A stretch of 29,432 bases of DNA, taken from a virus. Position 1 is the stretch's first letter. Every line of letters begins with the position of its first letter. The notes beneath the pieces were generated by a model. That model did not search any database. It was not told the DNA's origin and was given only the letters and a program-made list of their open reading frames with translations. The DNA lies in the IMG/VR virus record IMGVR_UViG_3300042289_000372, positions 1-29,432 of that record; one strand, given 5' to 3'. Positions 20,845 through 28,758 of this stretch are shown one piece after another. Position numbers and translations under genes: made by a program.

Positions 20845-22674
20845 ATGGCAAGAATTAGTATCGACATTTTTGCTAACACGAAAGACTTGAAAAAGTCGTT
20901 GGCTGATGCCGAAGGCGAACTGTCAACGTTTCGCGACAAGGTCTCTGCCACCGGCAAGAAGATGATGCAGGTCGGTGCGGGTATGACTGCCGGTCTGACT
21001 GTTCCGATTCTGGCGATGGGTAAGTCGTTTGTTGACGCCGGCTCTGATATGGCTGAGACAGCGTCGAAGGTTCAGACACTTTTTGGTGATCAGGCCGACG
21101 AGATTAATGCTTGGGCGGATACGTCAGCTAAGTCGTTTGGCCAGTCGAAGAAGGCTGCTTTGGATGCGGCTGGCACGTTTGGCAACATGTTTTTGCAGCT
21201 TGGGATTGGCCGCAAAGAAGCGGCCCAGATGTCTAAGAGCATTACCGAGTTGGCGTCGGATTTTGCGTCGTTTCATAACACGTCACCTGAAGAAGCTATC
21301 CAGGCGATTGGCGCTGCGTTTCGTGGCGAGTTTGACTCGGTGCAAAAGTATGTGCCGACAATTACGGCTGCTGCGGTAGAGCAAAAAGCGTTGTCGATGG
21401 GTTTGAAGCGGACGACGAAAGAGTTGACCGCGCAGGATAAGGCGCTGGCGACTAATGCCTTGCTGTTTGAGGGTGCTGGCGATGCTGTTGGCGACTTTGA
21501 TCGGACTGCTGGTGGTGCTGCGAATACGCAGCGGACACTTGCGGCAGAGTTCGCGAACCTGCGTGCCGAGTTGGGCGAAAAGTTGTTGCCGGTATATCAA
21601 CGCCTGCAAGAGATTGTGCGTGGTCTGATCGACTGGTTTAGTGGTCTGACTGATGGTCAGCAAAAGCTGATCTTGGCGTTTGGTGGTGTGATTGCGGTTG
21701 TTGGTCCGCTGATCGTGTTGATGGGTGCGTTGGCGGTTGCGGTTACTGCTGTGTCGTGGCCTGTGTTGGCGGTGATTGCGGGTATTGCCGCGTTGACTGC
21801 CGGTGTGATTTATGCGTATCGGGAGTGGGACTGGTTTCACGAAGCGGTGAATGCGACGGGTCGGTTTATCCGTGACAAGCTGATACCTGCGCTGAAAGAA
21901 ATGTGGGCTTGGTTTCAAGAAAACATTGCACCGGCTGTTGAGAAGGTTGCTGCGTTTGTCAGGGACAAGCTGCTGGTTGCGTGGGATGCGTACTACCAGT
22001 TCATGGCTAACTATGTGATGCCGGTTGTTAAGGAACTGTGGCATTGGTTTGAGAATGAGCTGATGCCCGTTATGCGGGTGTTGATTGATCTGACTGGGCA
22101 GATGGCGTCGGCTATCTGGTCTGTGTTGGGTCCGGCGTTTGAGCGTCTTGGTGGTCAGATTTCTTGGGTTGTGAACACGTTTAAGACCCTGTGGCAGTGG
22201 TCTGAGCCTGCTCGTGAGGCTGGGCTTCGGCTTGCTGGCGCGTTTGGTGGTGAGATGGTCGACTCGTTTCGTCGTCTTGGCGCGATTATTGGCACGGTTG
22301 TCGATGCAATTCGTAGCGTTGTTTCGTGGGCTGATCGTGCGATCGACAAGGTCCAGGGTTTGACGGACAAGACAAAGTCGATGCTTGGCGGCAGTATTCC
22401 TGGGAAAATTGTTGGTGGCATTGGCAGTGTGATTCCTGGTCGTGCTGCTGGTGGCCCGGTGTCTGGTGGGTCTCCGTACATGGTTGGTGAGGCTGGCCCA
22501 GAGTTGTTTGTGCCTGGCCGTAGCGGGACGATTGTGCCGAACCATGCGCTCGGCGGCGGGGGTAACAGTTATTACACGATCAACGTGAACGGTGGTGATC
22601 CGCAGCAGGTTGTTGCCGCGTTACGTCAATACACGCGTGATAACGGGGCGTCTTGGATGACGTCGGTTACATGA
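20845..22674 (+). CDS. Tape measure protein
   Basis: A 609-residue protein from ATG 20845 behind AGAGG (20834-20838); GTG 20842 is an adjacent alternative. Family signs: an N-terminal helix region (SLADAEGELSTFRDKV, GKKMMQVGAGMTAGLTVPI), then TxLFGDQADEIN and TSPEEAIQAIGAAFRGEF; a membrane-like hydrophobic block at about residues 274-325; Trp-rich helical repeats (about 330-420); and the usual C-terminal GGxVxGGxPYMVGEAGPELFVPG motif, after which the scaffold is closed. From the length a tail of about 90 nm is inferred (about 1.5 angstrom per residue), short for a siphovirus. Confidence 0.93.
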   Translation: MARISIDIFANTKDLKKSLADAEGELSTFRDKVSATGKKMMQVGAGMTAGLTVPILAMGKSFVDAGSDMAETASKVQTLFGDQADEINAWADTSAKSFGQSKKAALDAAGTFGNMFLQLGIGRKEAAQMSKSITELASDFASFHNTSPEEAIQAIGAAFRGEFDSVQKYVPTITAAAVEQKALSMGLKRTTKELTAQDKALATNALLFEGAGDAVGDFDRTAGGAANTQRTLAAEFANLRAELGEKLLPVYQRLQEIVRGLIDWFSGLTDGQQKLILAFGGVIAVVGPLIVLMGALAVAVTAVSWPVLAVIAGIAALTAGVIYAYREWDWFHEAVNATGRFIRDKLIPALKEMWAWFQENIAPAVEKVAAFVRDKLLVAWDAYYQFMANYVMPVVKELWHWFENELMPVMRVLIDLTGQMASAIWSVLGPAFERLGGQISWVVNTFKTLWQWSEPAREAGLRLAGAFGGEMVDSFRRLGAIIGTVVDAIRSVVSWADRAIDKVQGLTDKTKSMLGGSIPGKIVGGIGSVIPGRAAGGPVSGGSPYMVGEAGPELFVPGRSGTIVPNHALGGGGNSYYTINVNGGDPQQVVAALRQYTRDNGASWMTSVT

Positions 22675-24008
22675 GTGTTACCGGATGGTTTAACGCGGCT
22701 GGTGACAAGTCTGTAACCCTGACCGTCGAAATGGGTTTTGGGTCTGCGGATTCGACGTCGCTGTGGAATACGGCACTGTGGGATACGACGGCTACGTGGG
22801 GTTCGGACATTGTCTGGACTGACGTGACCGAATATGTGATGGGCTTTTCGACTCGTTCGGGTCGTAACCGGTCGGTTAACCAGTTTGATGCGGGTACGGC
22901 GTCGGTGACGTTGCGTAATACTGATGCACGGTTTTCGCCGTGGAATCTTGCGGGCCCGTATGTGACGGCGGGTAGGACGAATATTCGTCCGTGGCGTCCG
23001 ATCCGTATTAGCCGTGTCCACGAACCTGCCGTTGTCGGTATCCCGTCGCGTGAATACTTGTTCTACGGCTACATGACCGGGTTTACCGAGTCATATTCGA
23101 ACAATGCGATGAACGTTGTGACGGTTTCCTGTGTCGATGAGCTTGGCCGGCTTGCACGTTTTAACGGTTTCGAGCAGACACCGCAGGGTGCGGGTGAGAC
23201 AACGATTCAACGTGTCCGCCGTATCTTGAACAATGCTGGGTTTACTGGCGACTTGTTGGCCGCGTTCACTACGTCGGTGACATGTCAGGCGACAACGTTG
23301 GCGCAGAATGCGTTGACCGAGTTGAAGTTGACTGCGGATACTGAGGGCGGCTGGATTTATGCGCTGCCCGATGCGCGTCCTGCGATCATGTTCAAGGGCC
23401 GTGTTGATGCTGCTGCTGACACTCGTCCGCCTGTTGAGCTTTACGATTCGTCGAATACTGATCCGTTGGCGTTCAAATATACGGGGTTTACTCAACAGTA
23501 TTCGGGTGATCTTGTTGCTACGTCTGCTGCGGTTGGTCGGGTTGGTGGTACGGCGCAACGTTATGTTGACCAGTCTGCCCGTGCTCTCTACGGCGACTTG
23601 CAGTATTCGCGTACTGATCTGGTGGCCGAGTCTGATGCGCATTGTTTGTCGTTGGCGACGCAGCGTGTGGACACGTATAAGGATGCTGAACAGTTGGTGA
23701 CGTCGGTTACGTTGCGTCCGCGGATGGGTCCGCATGTGACGCCGACTGGTCCGACGATGCCTCAGAACATGTGGGTTTTGGCGGCTAGCGCTGATGTTTT
23801 GTTGCGTCGTGTGAATGTGACGTCTCGTCCGCCTGGTATGCCGTCGGCGGTTACTGGCGAATATTTGGTTGATTCGGTTCAGCATGATGTGACGATGGAT
23901 GACTGGTCGGTTACGTGGGGTCTTGCTCCTACGAAAGTGTTTGTTACGACTGCCGGGATTTGGGATTCTGGTCTGCGTGGCTGGGATTCGGCGACCTGGT
24001 TTTACTAG
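22671..24008 (+). CDS. Minor tail protein / tail tip protein
   Basis: A 445-residue protein whose ATG 22671 overlaps the tape measure stop (ATGA). It begins with Trp-rich strands (SLWNTALWDTTATWGSDIVW) that also appear at the very end (GIWDSGLRGWDSATWFY), then a tip-like region with GRNRSVNQFDAGTASVTL and RNTDARFSPWN, followed by PWRPIRISRV and a long beta domain. This layout is common in actinophage minor tail proteins that combine the distal-tail and tip roles; no separate Dit gene was seen. It would join tube to receptor-binding parts. Confidence 0.8.
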   Translation: MSVTGWFNAAGDKSVTLTVEMGFGSADSTSLWNTALWDTTATWGSDIVWTDVTEYVMGFSTRSGRNRSVNQFDAGTASVTLRNTDARFSPWNLAGPYVTAGRTNIRPWRPIRISRVHEPAVVGIPSREYLFYGYMTGFTESYSNNAMNVVTVSCVDELGRLARFNGFEQTPQGAGETTIQRVRRILNNAGFTGDLLAAFTTSVTCQATTLAQNALTELKLTADTEGGWIYALPDARPAIMFKGRVDAAADTRPPVELYDSSNTDPLAFKYTGFTQQYSGDLVATSAAVGRVGGTAQRYVDQSARALYGDLQYSRTDLVAESDAHCLSLATQRVDTYKDAEQLVTSVTLRPRMGPHVTPTGPTMPQNMWVLAASADVLLRRVNVTSRPPGMPSAVTGEYLVDSVQHDVTMDDWSVTWGLAPTKVFVTTAGIWDSGLRGWDSATWFY

Positions 24009-24039
24009 GCCGATCTGCCTTCTTCTTTTAGGGGTTTCT

Positions 24040-24321
24040 GTGATCACTTTGTATGTGCATCCGATCGACGCAGTGTTGCGGCCTGATCAGGCGGGTTGGC
24101 GTTGGGCTGTTCATTTGGATGATCAGCCGTCGTCGTTGACGTGGTGTGTGAATGCGGGTCATGCGGCTGATCGTCGTGAGGCTGTCGCTTTGGGTGACAT
24201 GTGTGCCGCAACGTTGGCGCGTGGCCTGTCGATGTCGGGCCGGTCGGTTGGCTATGCGGGTGTTGTTGTTTTGGATTCTGACCCAGTACCTGCCGGTGCT
24301 GACACTGTCAGCTTTGTTTAG
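24040..24321 (+). CDS. Small hypothetical tail-region protein
   Basis: A 93-residue protein from GTG 24040, behind TTTTAGGGG (24026-24034); the frame is open further upstream but overlaps the previous gene. Mixed alpha/beta (LYVHPIDAVLRPDQAGWRW, GRSVGYAGVVVLDSDP), no signal and no membrane helix. No family recognised; position suggests a tail-tip accessory protein. Confidence 0.6.
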   Translation: MITLYVHPIDAVLRPDQAGWRWAVHLDDQPSSLTWCVNAGHAADRREAVALGDMCAATLARGLSMSGRSVGYAGVVVLDSDPVPAGADTVSFV

Positions 24322-24332
24322 GAGACATTGAT

Positions 24333-24938
24333 ATGGCGTATACAACGGTTGTTTCTGGTACTGCGATCACGGCAACGTGGGGTAACTCTGACGTACGCGA
24401 TCAGGTTATTGTCCCGTTCGCGTCGACTGCTGCACGTGACGCTGCGATCACATCACCCGTTAACGGTATGCGTTCGTATACGACCGACACTGGTACCGCG
24501 TGGATTTATAACGGGTCTGCGTGGGTTGAGTGGGGTACGACGGGTGCGTGGAAGTCGTGGACGCCAACGTTGACAAACATGACGTTGGGCAACGGGACAC
24601 TTGACTGTCAATATTTTAAGATTGGTCGGACGGTTCATTGGAAGTTCAAGTTCACGTTGGGGACGACGTCGACTGTTGGTACTAGCCCATATTTTTCTGT
24701 GCCGTTTGCCTACTCGGATGGTACTGAGATTGAGGGTGGTTTTGCGTTGGCTGTTGACCAGTCAGCGTCGACACGTTATCCGTTGAACACGTATGGCGTG
24801 GCCAGCGGTATTGGTTTCTACTGTTTGAACAGCGGCGGCACCTACCTATCAGCATTTGGGATTACGGCCACTATCCCCTTCACTTGGGCCAATACTGACG
24901 TGTTCTTTGCATGGGGCACCTATGAGGCCACTAGCTGA
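24333..24938 (+). CDS. Tail fibre / receptor-binding-like protein
   Basis: A 201-residue beta-rich protein behind AGGAG (24321-24325). An N-terminal attachment-like part contains NGMRSYTTDTGTAWIYNGSA, then a module beginning WKSWTPTLTNMTLGNGTLD and YFKIGRTVHWKFKF, which recurs at the ends of many phage fibre and minor tail proteins and is thought to form a trimeric beta sandwich. It would contact the host surface. Ends one base before the endolysin start. Confidence 0.7.
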   Translation: MAYTTVVSGTAITATWGNSDVRDQVIVPFASTAARDAAITSPVNGMRSYTTDTGTAWIYNGSAWVEWGTTGAWKSWTPTLTNMTLGNGTLDCQYFKIGRTVHWKFKFTLGTTSTVGTSPYFSVPFAYSDGTEIEGGFALAVDQSASTRYPLNTYGVASGIGFYCLNSGGTYLSAFGITATIPFTWANTDVFFAWGTYEATS

Positions 24939-25738
24939 TGCGTGCTCTGTGGTTGGCTGACGTGTTGCGTCAGGCTGGCCTGCCGGTTGTGGAGGTTGCT
25001 GGCTGGCGTGAGCGTGGCGGCTCTCTGTTCGCACCAAGCATGGTGTTTATGCATCATGACGCGTCACCAACAACGGCGTCGGAAGCGGAGATGGTGAACG
25101 TGGTAACGCACGGCCGTGCCGGGTTGCCCGGTCCGATCGGTAACGTGTACATCGGTCGGAGCTGCACGGTGTACGTGATCGCGTCGGGTAAGTCGAATCA
25201 CGCAGGCACTGGCAAGGTGACGTTGGCGAATCAACGGTCGATTGGTATTGAGGTTGGCAACAACGGTGTTGGTGAGCCTTGGTCCGTCGAGCTGACTGAC
25301 ATTTACAGGCGGGTTGTGTTGGCACTCTGCGGCAAGCTTGGTGTTGGTGTTGACCGTGTGTATACACACGCAGCACATACCAGCCGAAAGATTGACCCTG
25401 CTGGTCCGACAACGGTGCGGGGGCTTGGTCCTGGCACCTGGAACCTGGACAACGTACGCGCCTGGCTTGCTCAGAGCGCACCGGTTACCCCACCTACCCC
25501 TGCACCGATCCCTTTGGAGGATGACGACATGGCACCCGAGTTTCTAAAAGACAACGTCAGCTTGGACGTGTGGATGGTCGGCTACGGCAACAACACGTGG
25601 ATGCGTAACGAACAAGTGTTGGCAAACTTCCAAAACTTTCATGCCGCCCGCCTGAAACGTCCGCTCAGTGATTTTGCGGTGCGCACGATTGGTGTTGCAG
25701 AGATGGACTGTATCCGTAACGCAGGCGTCAAACCGTAG
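24938..25738 (+). CDS. Endolysin: N-acetylmuramoyl-L-alanine amidase (Amidase_2)
   Basis: A 266-residue lysin that cuts the amide bond between muramic acid and the stem peptide. Catalytic domain about 1-180: Zn ligands from FMHHDAS (H39 or H40), H144 (VYTHAAHTS) and D154 (RKIDP) with K151; further family signs HAGTGKV, SIGIEVGNNG with E105. A Pro-rich linker (about 182-192) and an acidic EDDD lead to a C-terminal domain of about 69 residues (198-266), probably for wall binding. A strong ribosome binding site and ATG lie in frame at this junction (see the 25529 entry). It sits between tail fibre and holin-like genes rather than at the end of the virion genes. Confidence 0.92.
   Translation: MRALWLADVLRQAGLPVVEVAGWRERGGSLFAPSMVFMHHDASPTTASEAEMVNVVTHGRAGLPGPIGNVYIGRSCTVYVIASGKSNHAGTGKVTLANQRSIGIEVGNNGVGEPWSVELTDIYRRVVLALCGKLGVGVDRVYTHAAHTSRKIDPAGPTTVRGLGPGTWNLDNVRAWLAQSAPVTPPTPAPIPLEDDDMAPEFLKDNVSLDVWMVGYGNNTWMRNEQVLANFQNFHAARLKRPLSDFAVRTIGVAEMDCIRNAGVKP
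25529..25738 (+). CDS. Internally started wall-binding domain of the endolysin
   Basis: GGAGG (25516-25520) lies 8 bases before the in-frame ATG 25529, exactly between the linker and the C-terminal domain. Translation from there would give a free 69-residue protein (MAPEFLKDNVSLDVWMVGYG onwards) equal to the C-terminal domain. Internal starts at the same kind of junction are established for several Gram-positive phage lysins, where full-length enzyme and free domain assemble into one complex. Here the evidence is the sequence alone. The domain has no known family that I recognise; it is aromatic, with NNTWMRNEQV and a helix NFHAARLKRPLSDF. Confidence 0.55.
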   Translation: MAPEFLKDNVSLDVWMVGYGNNTWMRNEQVLANFQNFHAARLKRPLSDFAVRTIGVAEMDCIRNAGVKP

Positions 25739-25740
25739 AC

Positions 25741-26070
25741 ATGGAACCGTTCGGATTCTTTGACGTGTGGGAAAACACGTTTGCAGACGAATGGGTAATC
25801 AAGACCGCTGGCGTGCTACTCGCGTTGGGCGTCATGTGGCGTTACGTGTTTCGTCCAACGATCAAGTTTCGCCGGCGTGTATTGCAAGGCGTGAAACGTG
25901 TTCTAGAAGTTATCGAACTTGTTGAACATGAGTTGAAGCCGAACAGCGGGGCGACGTTACGTGACGCCGTTGACCGTATCGAGGCGCGTCTTGCAATCGT
26001 CGAACAGGCCCGCGACCCGCATAACCGTACCCGTTCAACCGACCAGGAGACACCCGATGAAGATTCTTGA
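25741..26070 (+). CDS. Membrane protein, holin candidate 1
   Basis: A 109-residue protein with one hydrophobic helix (about residues 20-37, VIKTAGVLLALGVMWRYVF), then a basic segment (KFRRRVLQGVKRVLEVIE) and the characteristic KPNSGATLRDAVDRIEARL stretch, known from a family of actinophage membrane proteins in lysis regions. The C-terminal end is charged. It sits directly after the endolysin and overlaps the next membrane protein by 14 bases. Role as holin, or as a regulator of it, is inferred from position. Confidence 0.65.
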   Translation: MEPFGFFDVWENTFADEWVIKTAGVLLALGVMWRYVFRPTIKFRRRVLQGVKRVLEVIELVEHELKPNSGATLRDAVDRIEARLAIVEQARDPHNRTRSTDQETPDEDS

Positions 26071-26269
26071 CCGAGAGTTAGGCGCACGACTACGTGCGAT
26101 CGTTTCAATATCAACCGCGGCCACGACCGCGTTGACCTTGCTGGCTGAACAGTTGGACGCGTTGCCGGATGGTGCTGATACCGCATCGGTGGGTCTGCTG
26201 ATCGTGTCTGCGTTGATTACGTTTGTTGGCCGGTTTACGTCACTCGGCGACAAGACAGAGGAAAACTAA
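26057..26269 (+). CDS. Membrane protein, holin candidate 2
   Basis: A 70-residue protein from ATG 26057 behind GGAG (26046-26049). It has two hydrophobic segments, about residues 14-32 (AIVSISTAATTALTLLAEQ) and 42-60 (ASVGLLIVSALITFVGRF), separated by a short acidic loop, with a charged tail (SLGDKTEEN). Size and two-helix hairpin match class II holins, so of the two membrane proteins here this is the better holin candidate. The stop overlaps the next start (TAATG). Confidence 0.65.
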   Translation: MKILDRELGARLRAIVSISTAATTALTLLAEQLDALPDGADTASVGLLIVSALITFVGRFTSLGDKTEEN

Positions 26270-26703
26270 TGGCACAGGTTTTTTACAACCGTTTCAAGCA
26301 ACGTGTGTTGACTGCACAGATCGACTTGGATTCGGCAAACATTCGTTGCCTGATTCTGGAAGCTACCGCGGCGGGCGCTTTTGACCCTGATCTTCATACT
26401 GTCGCAAACTTGTTGGCTGTTGGTTCTGTTGTTGAGGCTACAGGTACGGGCGCTGTTCGTAAGACAGCAACGCTGGATGTTACTCACGATGATGTGAATA
26501 ATCGTGCGGACATTTCGTTGACTGCTGACATTGTTTGGACCGGCGCGAACTGGGGTGATGCGGTGGCTGTTGTCTTCTACGACGAAGGTGGCGGCACGGA
26601 TGGGACACGTCAACTGATTGCCTACTACGACACGGGTCTGCCTATTACTACTAACGGTGGCAGTCTTACGATTGTTGCTGCGAAGATTGCGGAGCTTGTC
26701 TAA
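26269..26703 (+). CDS. Phage structural/appendage protein
   Basis: A 144-residue beta-rich protein. Its start, with the pattern YNRFKQRVLTAQIDLDSANIR, is shared by a widespread family of phage proteins encoded beside tail appendage genes, in which a short helix is followed by an Ig-like or jelly-roll barrel (RCLILEATAAG, KTATLDVTHDDV, VVFYDEGGGTDG). The exact role of the family is not settled. Next to two further virion-like genes. Confidence 0.65.
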   Translation: MAQVFYNRFKQRVLTAQIDLDSANIRCLILEATAAGAFDPDLHTVANLLAVGSVVEATGTGAVRKTATLDVTHDDVNNRADISLTADIVWTGANWGDAVAVVFYDEGGGTDGTRQLIAYYDTGLPITTNGGSLTIVAAKIAELV

Positions 26704-27140
26704 TGGCTGACAATTCCACGCTTCCTGCTACGGGCGATATTGTTGCAGCCGACGAGATTGCAGGCGTCAAATATCAGCGCGTGAAGCCGACGTTTGGTGA
26801 CGATGGTTTTGCTGTTGACGTGTCGGATACTAACCCGATGCCGATTGTGTTGACGCAGGGCGAGGTTGTTGAGGCGTTGGAGGCGATGCGGATGGCGGTG
26901 CAGTCGCTCACCCGTTCGATCGGTCAGTCGATGCCCGACGTCGCCGGTCGCCTGCGTGTCGTGGTCGATGCGATCACGGCGTCGCTGACCCTCGCCACGA
27001 TCACCACGGTCGGCACCGTGACCACGGTCAGCACCGTGACGAACCAGACACAGATTGGCGGTAACGCCGCTTTTGAGCAGATTCCCGCCCTGATGCGCCT
27101 CGGCGCTGATTCCCTTCGACGAAATGTGAGCGTGACCTGA
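26703..27140 (+). CDS. Phage virion-associated protein (ADNxTLPATG type)
   Basis: A 145-residue protein starting with MADNSTLPATGDIVAADEIA and GVKYQRVKPTFGDDG, a family found in the tail-appendage region of many unrelated phages. The second half switches sharply in base composition to about 67-70% G+C by hand count (26881-27000) and reads as a helical/Thr-Val-rich stretch (TTVGTVTTVSTVTNQTQIGG). It ends with a short helix. One base overlap with the next gene (TGATG). Confidence 0.7.
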   Translation: MADNSTLPATGDIVAADEIAGVKYQRVKPTFGDDGFAVDVSDTNPMPIVLTQGEVVEALEAMRMAVQSLTRSIGQSMPDVAGRLRVVVDAITASLTLATITTVGTVTTVSTVTNQTQIGGNAAFEQIPALMRLGADSLRRNVSVT

Positions 27141-28582
27141 TGCCAACTACGAACGGCAACCGTAAGATCCTTGACCTGAAGCGGTGGGAGTTTTGCACCC
27201 CTGCCCCTGCGGCGACCGTGGCGGGTGCGTTCATCGCCTCGTCGCGTCATTACCGTCAGCAGCAGCTGTACGTCGTGTCGGCAACGGTGCAGTATCTTTA
27301 CAACCCCCAAGAGGACGCCTGGGTACAGATCCCGTCAGGCGCTCTTGCTGGCACTTTCGCCGTCGGCGCGTGCGGCACGGCCACGTCCGTTGGCCCGTCC
27401 GGCACGGCGACTGCTGGTACGACATCGACGATTACGACAAACCTTACTTTGGCTCGCGACCTTCGTGGCTACAGCATCCACATTACGGGCGGCCCAAACG
27501 CTGGCGTCACCCTCGCTATCAGCAGCAACACGGTCGGCACTAACTCGGTCATTACCGTTCCGGCGCAAGCGTCGGCGTTTACCGCGTCAACCACGTTCCG
27601 ACTTTTAACGCCTCGCTGGTATGTGCTTAATGCGATTACGGCGGCGGGTACCACTACGGCCAACGTGTTCCGGTTCTACGATTTTGCGTTGAACACCTGG
27701 GCGAGCGCCGAGACTGGCGCAACTGACGGCATCGCCCCAGCAGCGGTGATTGGCACCGACTCGAAACTGATCGCTACTCCGTCATGGATGGGCGACAATT
27801 ACGCCGCCTTCGCTACCGGTACTGCTACGGCGGGTGGTGCGACGACACTGACTAACAGTGCCAAGACGTGGACAACGAACCAGTGGGCGAACAGTCAGGT
27901 CCGCATCGTGTCGGGTACGGGCGCAGGGCAGATTCGCACTATTGCCAGCAATACGGGCACCGTCCTGACGGTTTCGGCGGCGTGGACAACTAACCCTGAT
28001 GCGACAAGCGCCTATTCGATTGAGGGTAATGACGACTTCATCTACTATATGGGGTCGGCAGCCGTGACGCTGTTTCGCTACAGCATCTCGGCGGGTACTT
28101 GGACGACGCTTACGCCAACGGCTGCTCGAGCTGCTGCCCCGGCAGTTGGCATGTCAGGCCATTGGGTTTGGGAAGCGACCGACTCGGCGTGGACGAACGA
28201 GTCAGCTATCCTGAATGGCCGCTACATTTACTCGTTCCGTGGCGGCGCTGGTGCCGTACTGGACCGTTACGACATTGCGCTGAACACCTGGGCGAGCGGC
28301 CTGACGTATGCCCCTGCGACCGAAGTGTTCGGCGCTGGCACTAAGTATGCGTATCGCAACAACGCCATCTACATGCAGAAGGATGCGACGGGCAGATGGT
28401 TCAGATACAACGTCGTCACCGGCGAACAGGACGGATGGTCAACGATGACCTACACGCAGGGTGCAGCCATCGCTGGCGACACGAGCTTTGACGTCCACTA
28501 CGCCGATGGTGCTACGAAGATCGACTACGTGTACATGGTTTTGAACACGTCAAACGTGATGCTGCGGGCGATGGTGATCTGA
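27140..28582 (+). CDS. Large appendage protein with Kelch-like propeller and repeat module
   Basis: A 480-residue protein. Kelch-like blades recur as an aromatic strand plus Asn/Thr-Trp: FYDFALNTWASAE, FRYSISAGTWTTL, DRYDIALNTWASG and FRYNVVTGEQDGW. Two copies of another module of about 50 residues, GGPNAGVTLAISSNTVG... and SGTGAGQIRTIASNTG..., are placed between the blades (near residues 113-153 and 254-293). No signal peptide. Probably an exposed virion protein that binds glycans or a wall component. G+C reaches about 77% at 27361-27420, far above the flanks. Confidence 0.7.
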   Translation: MPTTNGNRKILDLKRWEFCTPAPAATVAGAFIASSRHYRQQQLYVVSATVQYLYNPQEDAWVQIPSGALAGTFAVGACGTATSVGPSGTATAGTTSTITTNLTLARDLRGYSIHITGGPNAGVTLAISSNTVGTNSVITVPAQASAFTASTTFRLLTPRWYVLNAITAAGTTTANVFRFYDFALNTWASAETGATDGIAPAAVIGTDSKLIATPSWMGDNYAAFATGTATAGGATTLTNSAKTWTTNQWANSQVRIVSGTGAGQIRTIASNTGTVLTVSAAWTTNPDATSAYSIEGNDDFIYYMGSAAVTLFRYSISAGTWTTLTPTAARAAAPAVGMSGHWVWEATDSAWTNESAILNGRYIYSFRGGAGAVLDRYDIALNTWASGLTYAPATEVFGAGTKYAYRNNAIYMQKDATGRWFRYNVVTGEQDGWSTMTYTQGAAIAGDTSFDVHYADGATKIDYVYMVLNTSNVMLRAMVI

Positions 28583-28743
28583 TGACAATCGACGACCTTA
28601 TTCATCAGGCCCGCATATGGCATGCAAGGCAGACAATGTTACGCAACGAGGCGTTGCGTCTTGGCGATACGGCGGCCATTGCGGCTGCCGACGCCGAAAT
28701 TACAGTCACCGAGGCAACGCTTGCACAGTTAGAAAGCATTTAA
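28582..28743 (+). CDS. Small helical protein
   Basis: A 53-residue protein, ATG 28582 overlapping the previous stop (TGATGA), TAA at 28741-28743. It is one helical hairpin (IDDLIHQARIWHARQTMLRNEALRLG, then DAEITVTEATLAQLESI). Similar short Ala/Gln-rich helical proteins lie between appendage genes in other phages. Function unknown. Confidence 0.6.
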   Translation: MTIDDLIHQARIWHARQTMLRNEALRLGDTAAIAAADAEITVTEATLAQLESI

Positions 28744-28758
28744 TAAAGGAGGCAGCAA

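Noticed and set aside
21283-22545. Long minus-strand open frame opposite the tape measure gene (also similar ones at 16248-17060 and 23091-24047)
   Set aside because: These are rich in Arg, His, Thr and Asn as expected for the reverse complement of G/T-rich coding sequence, have no ribosome binding sites and face genes with clear family motifs.
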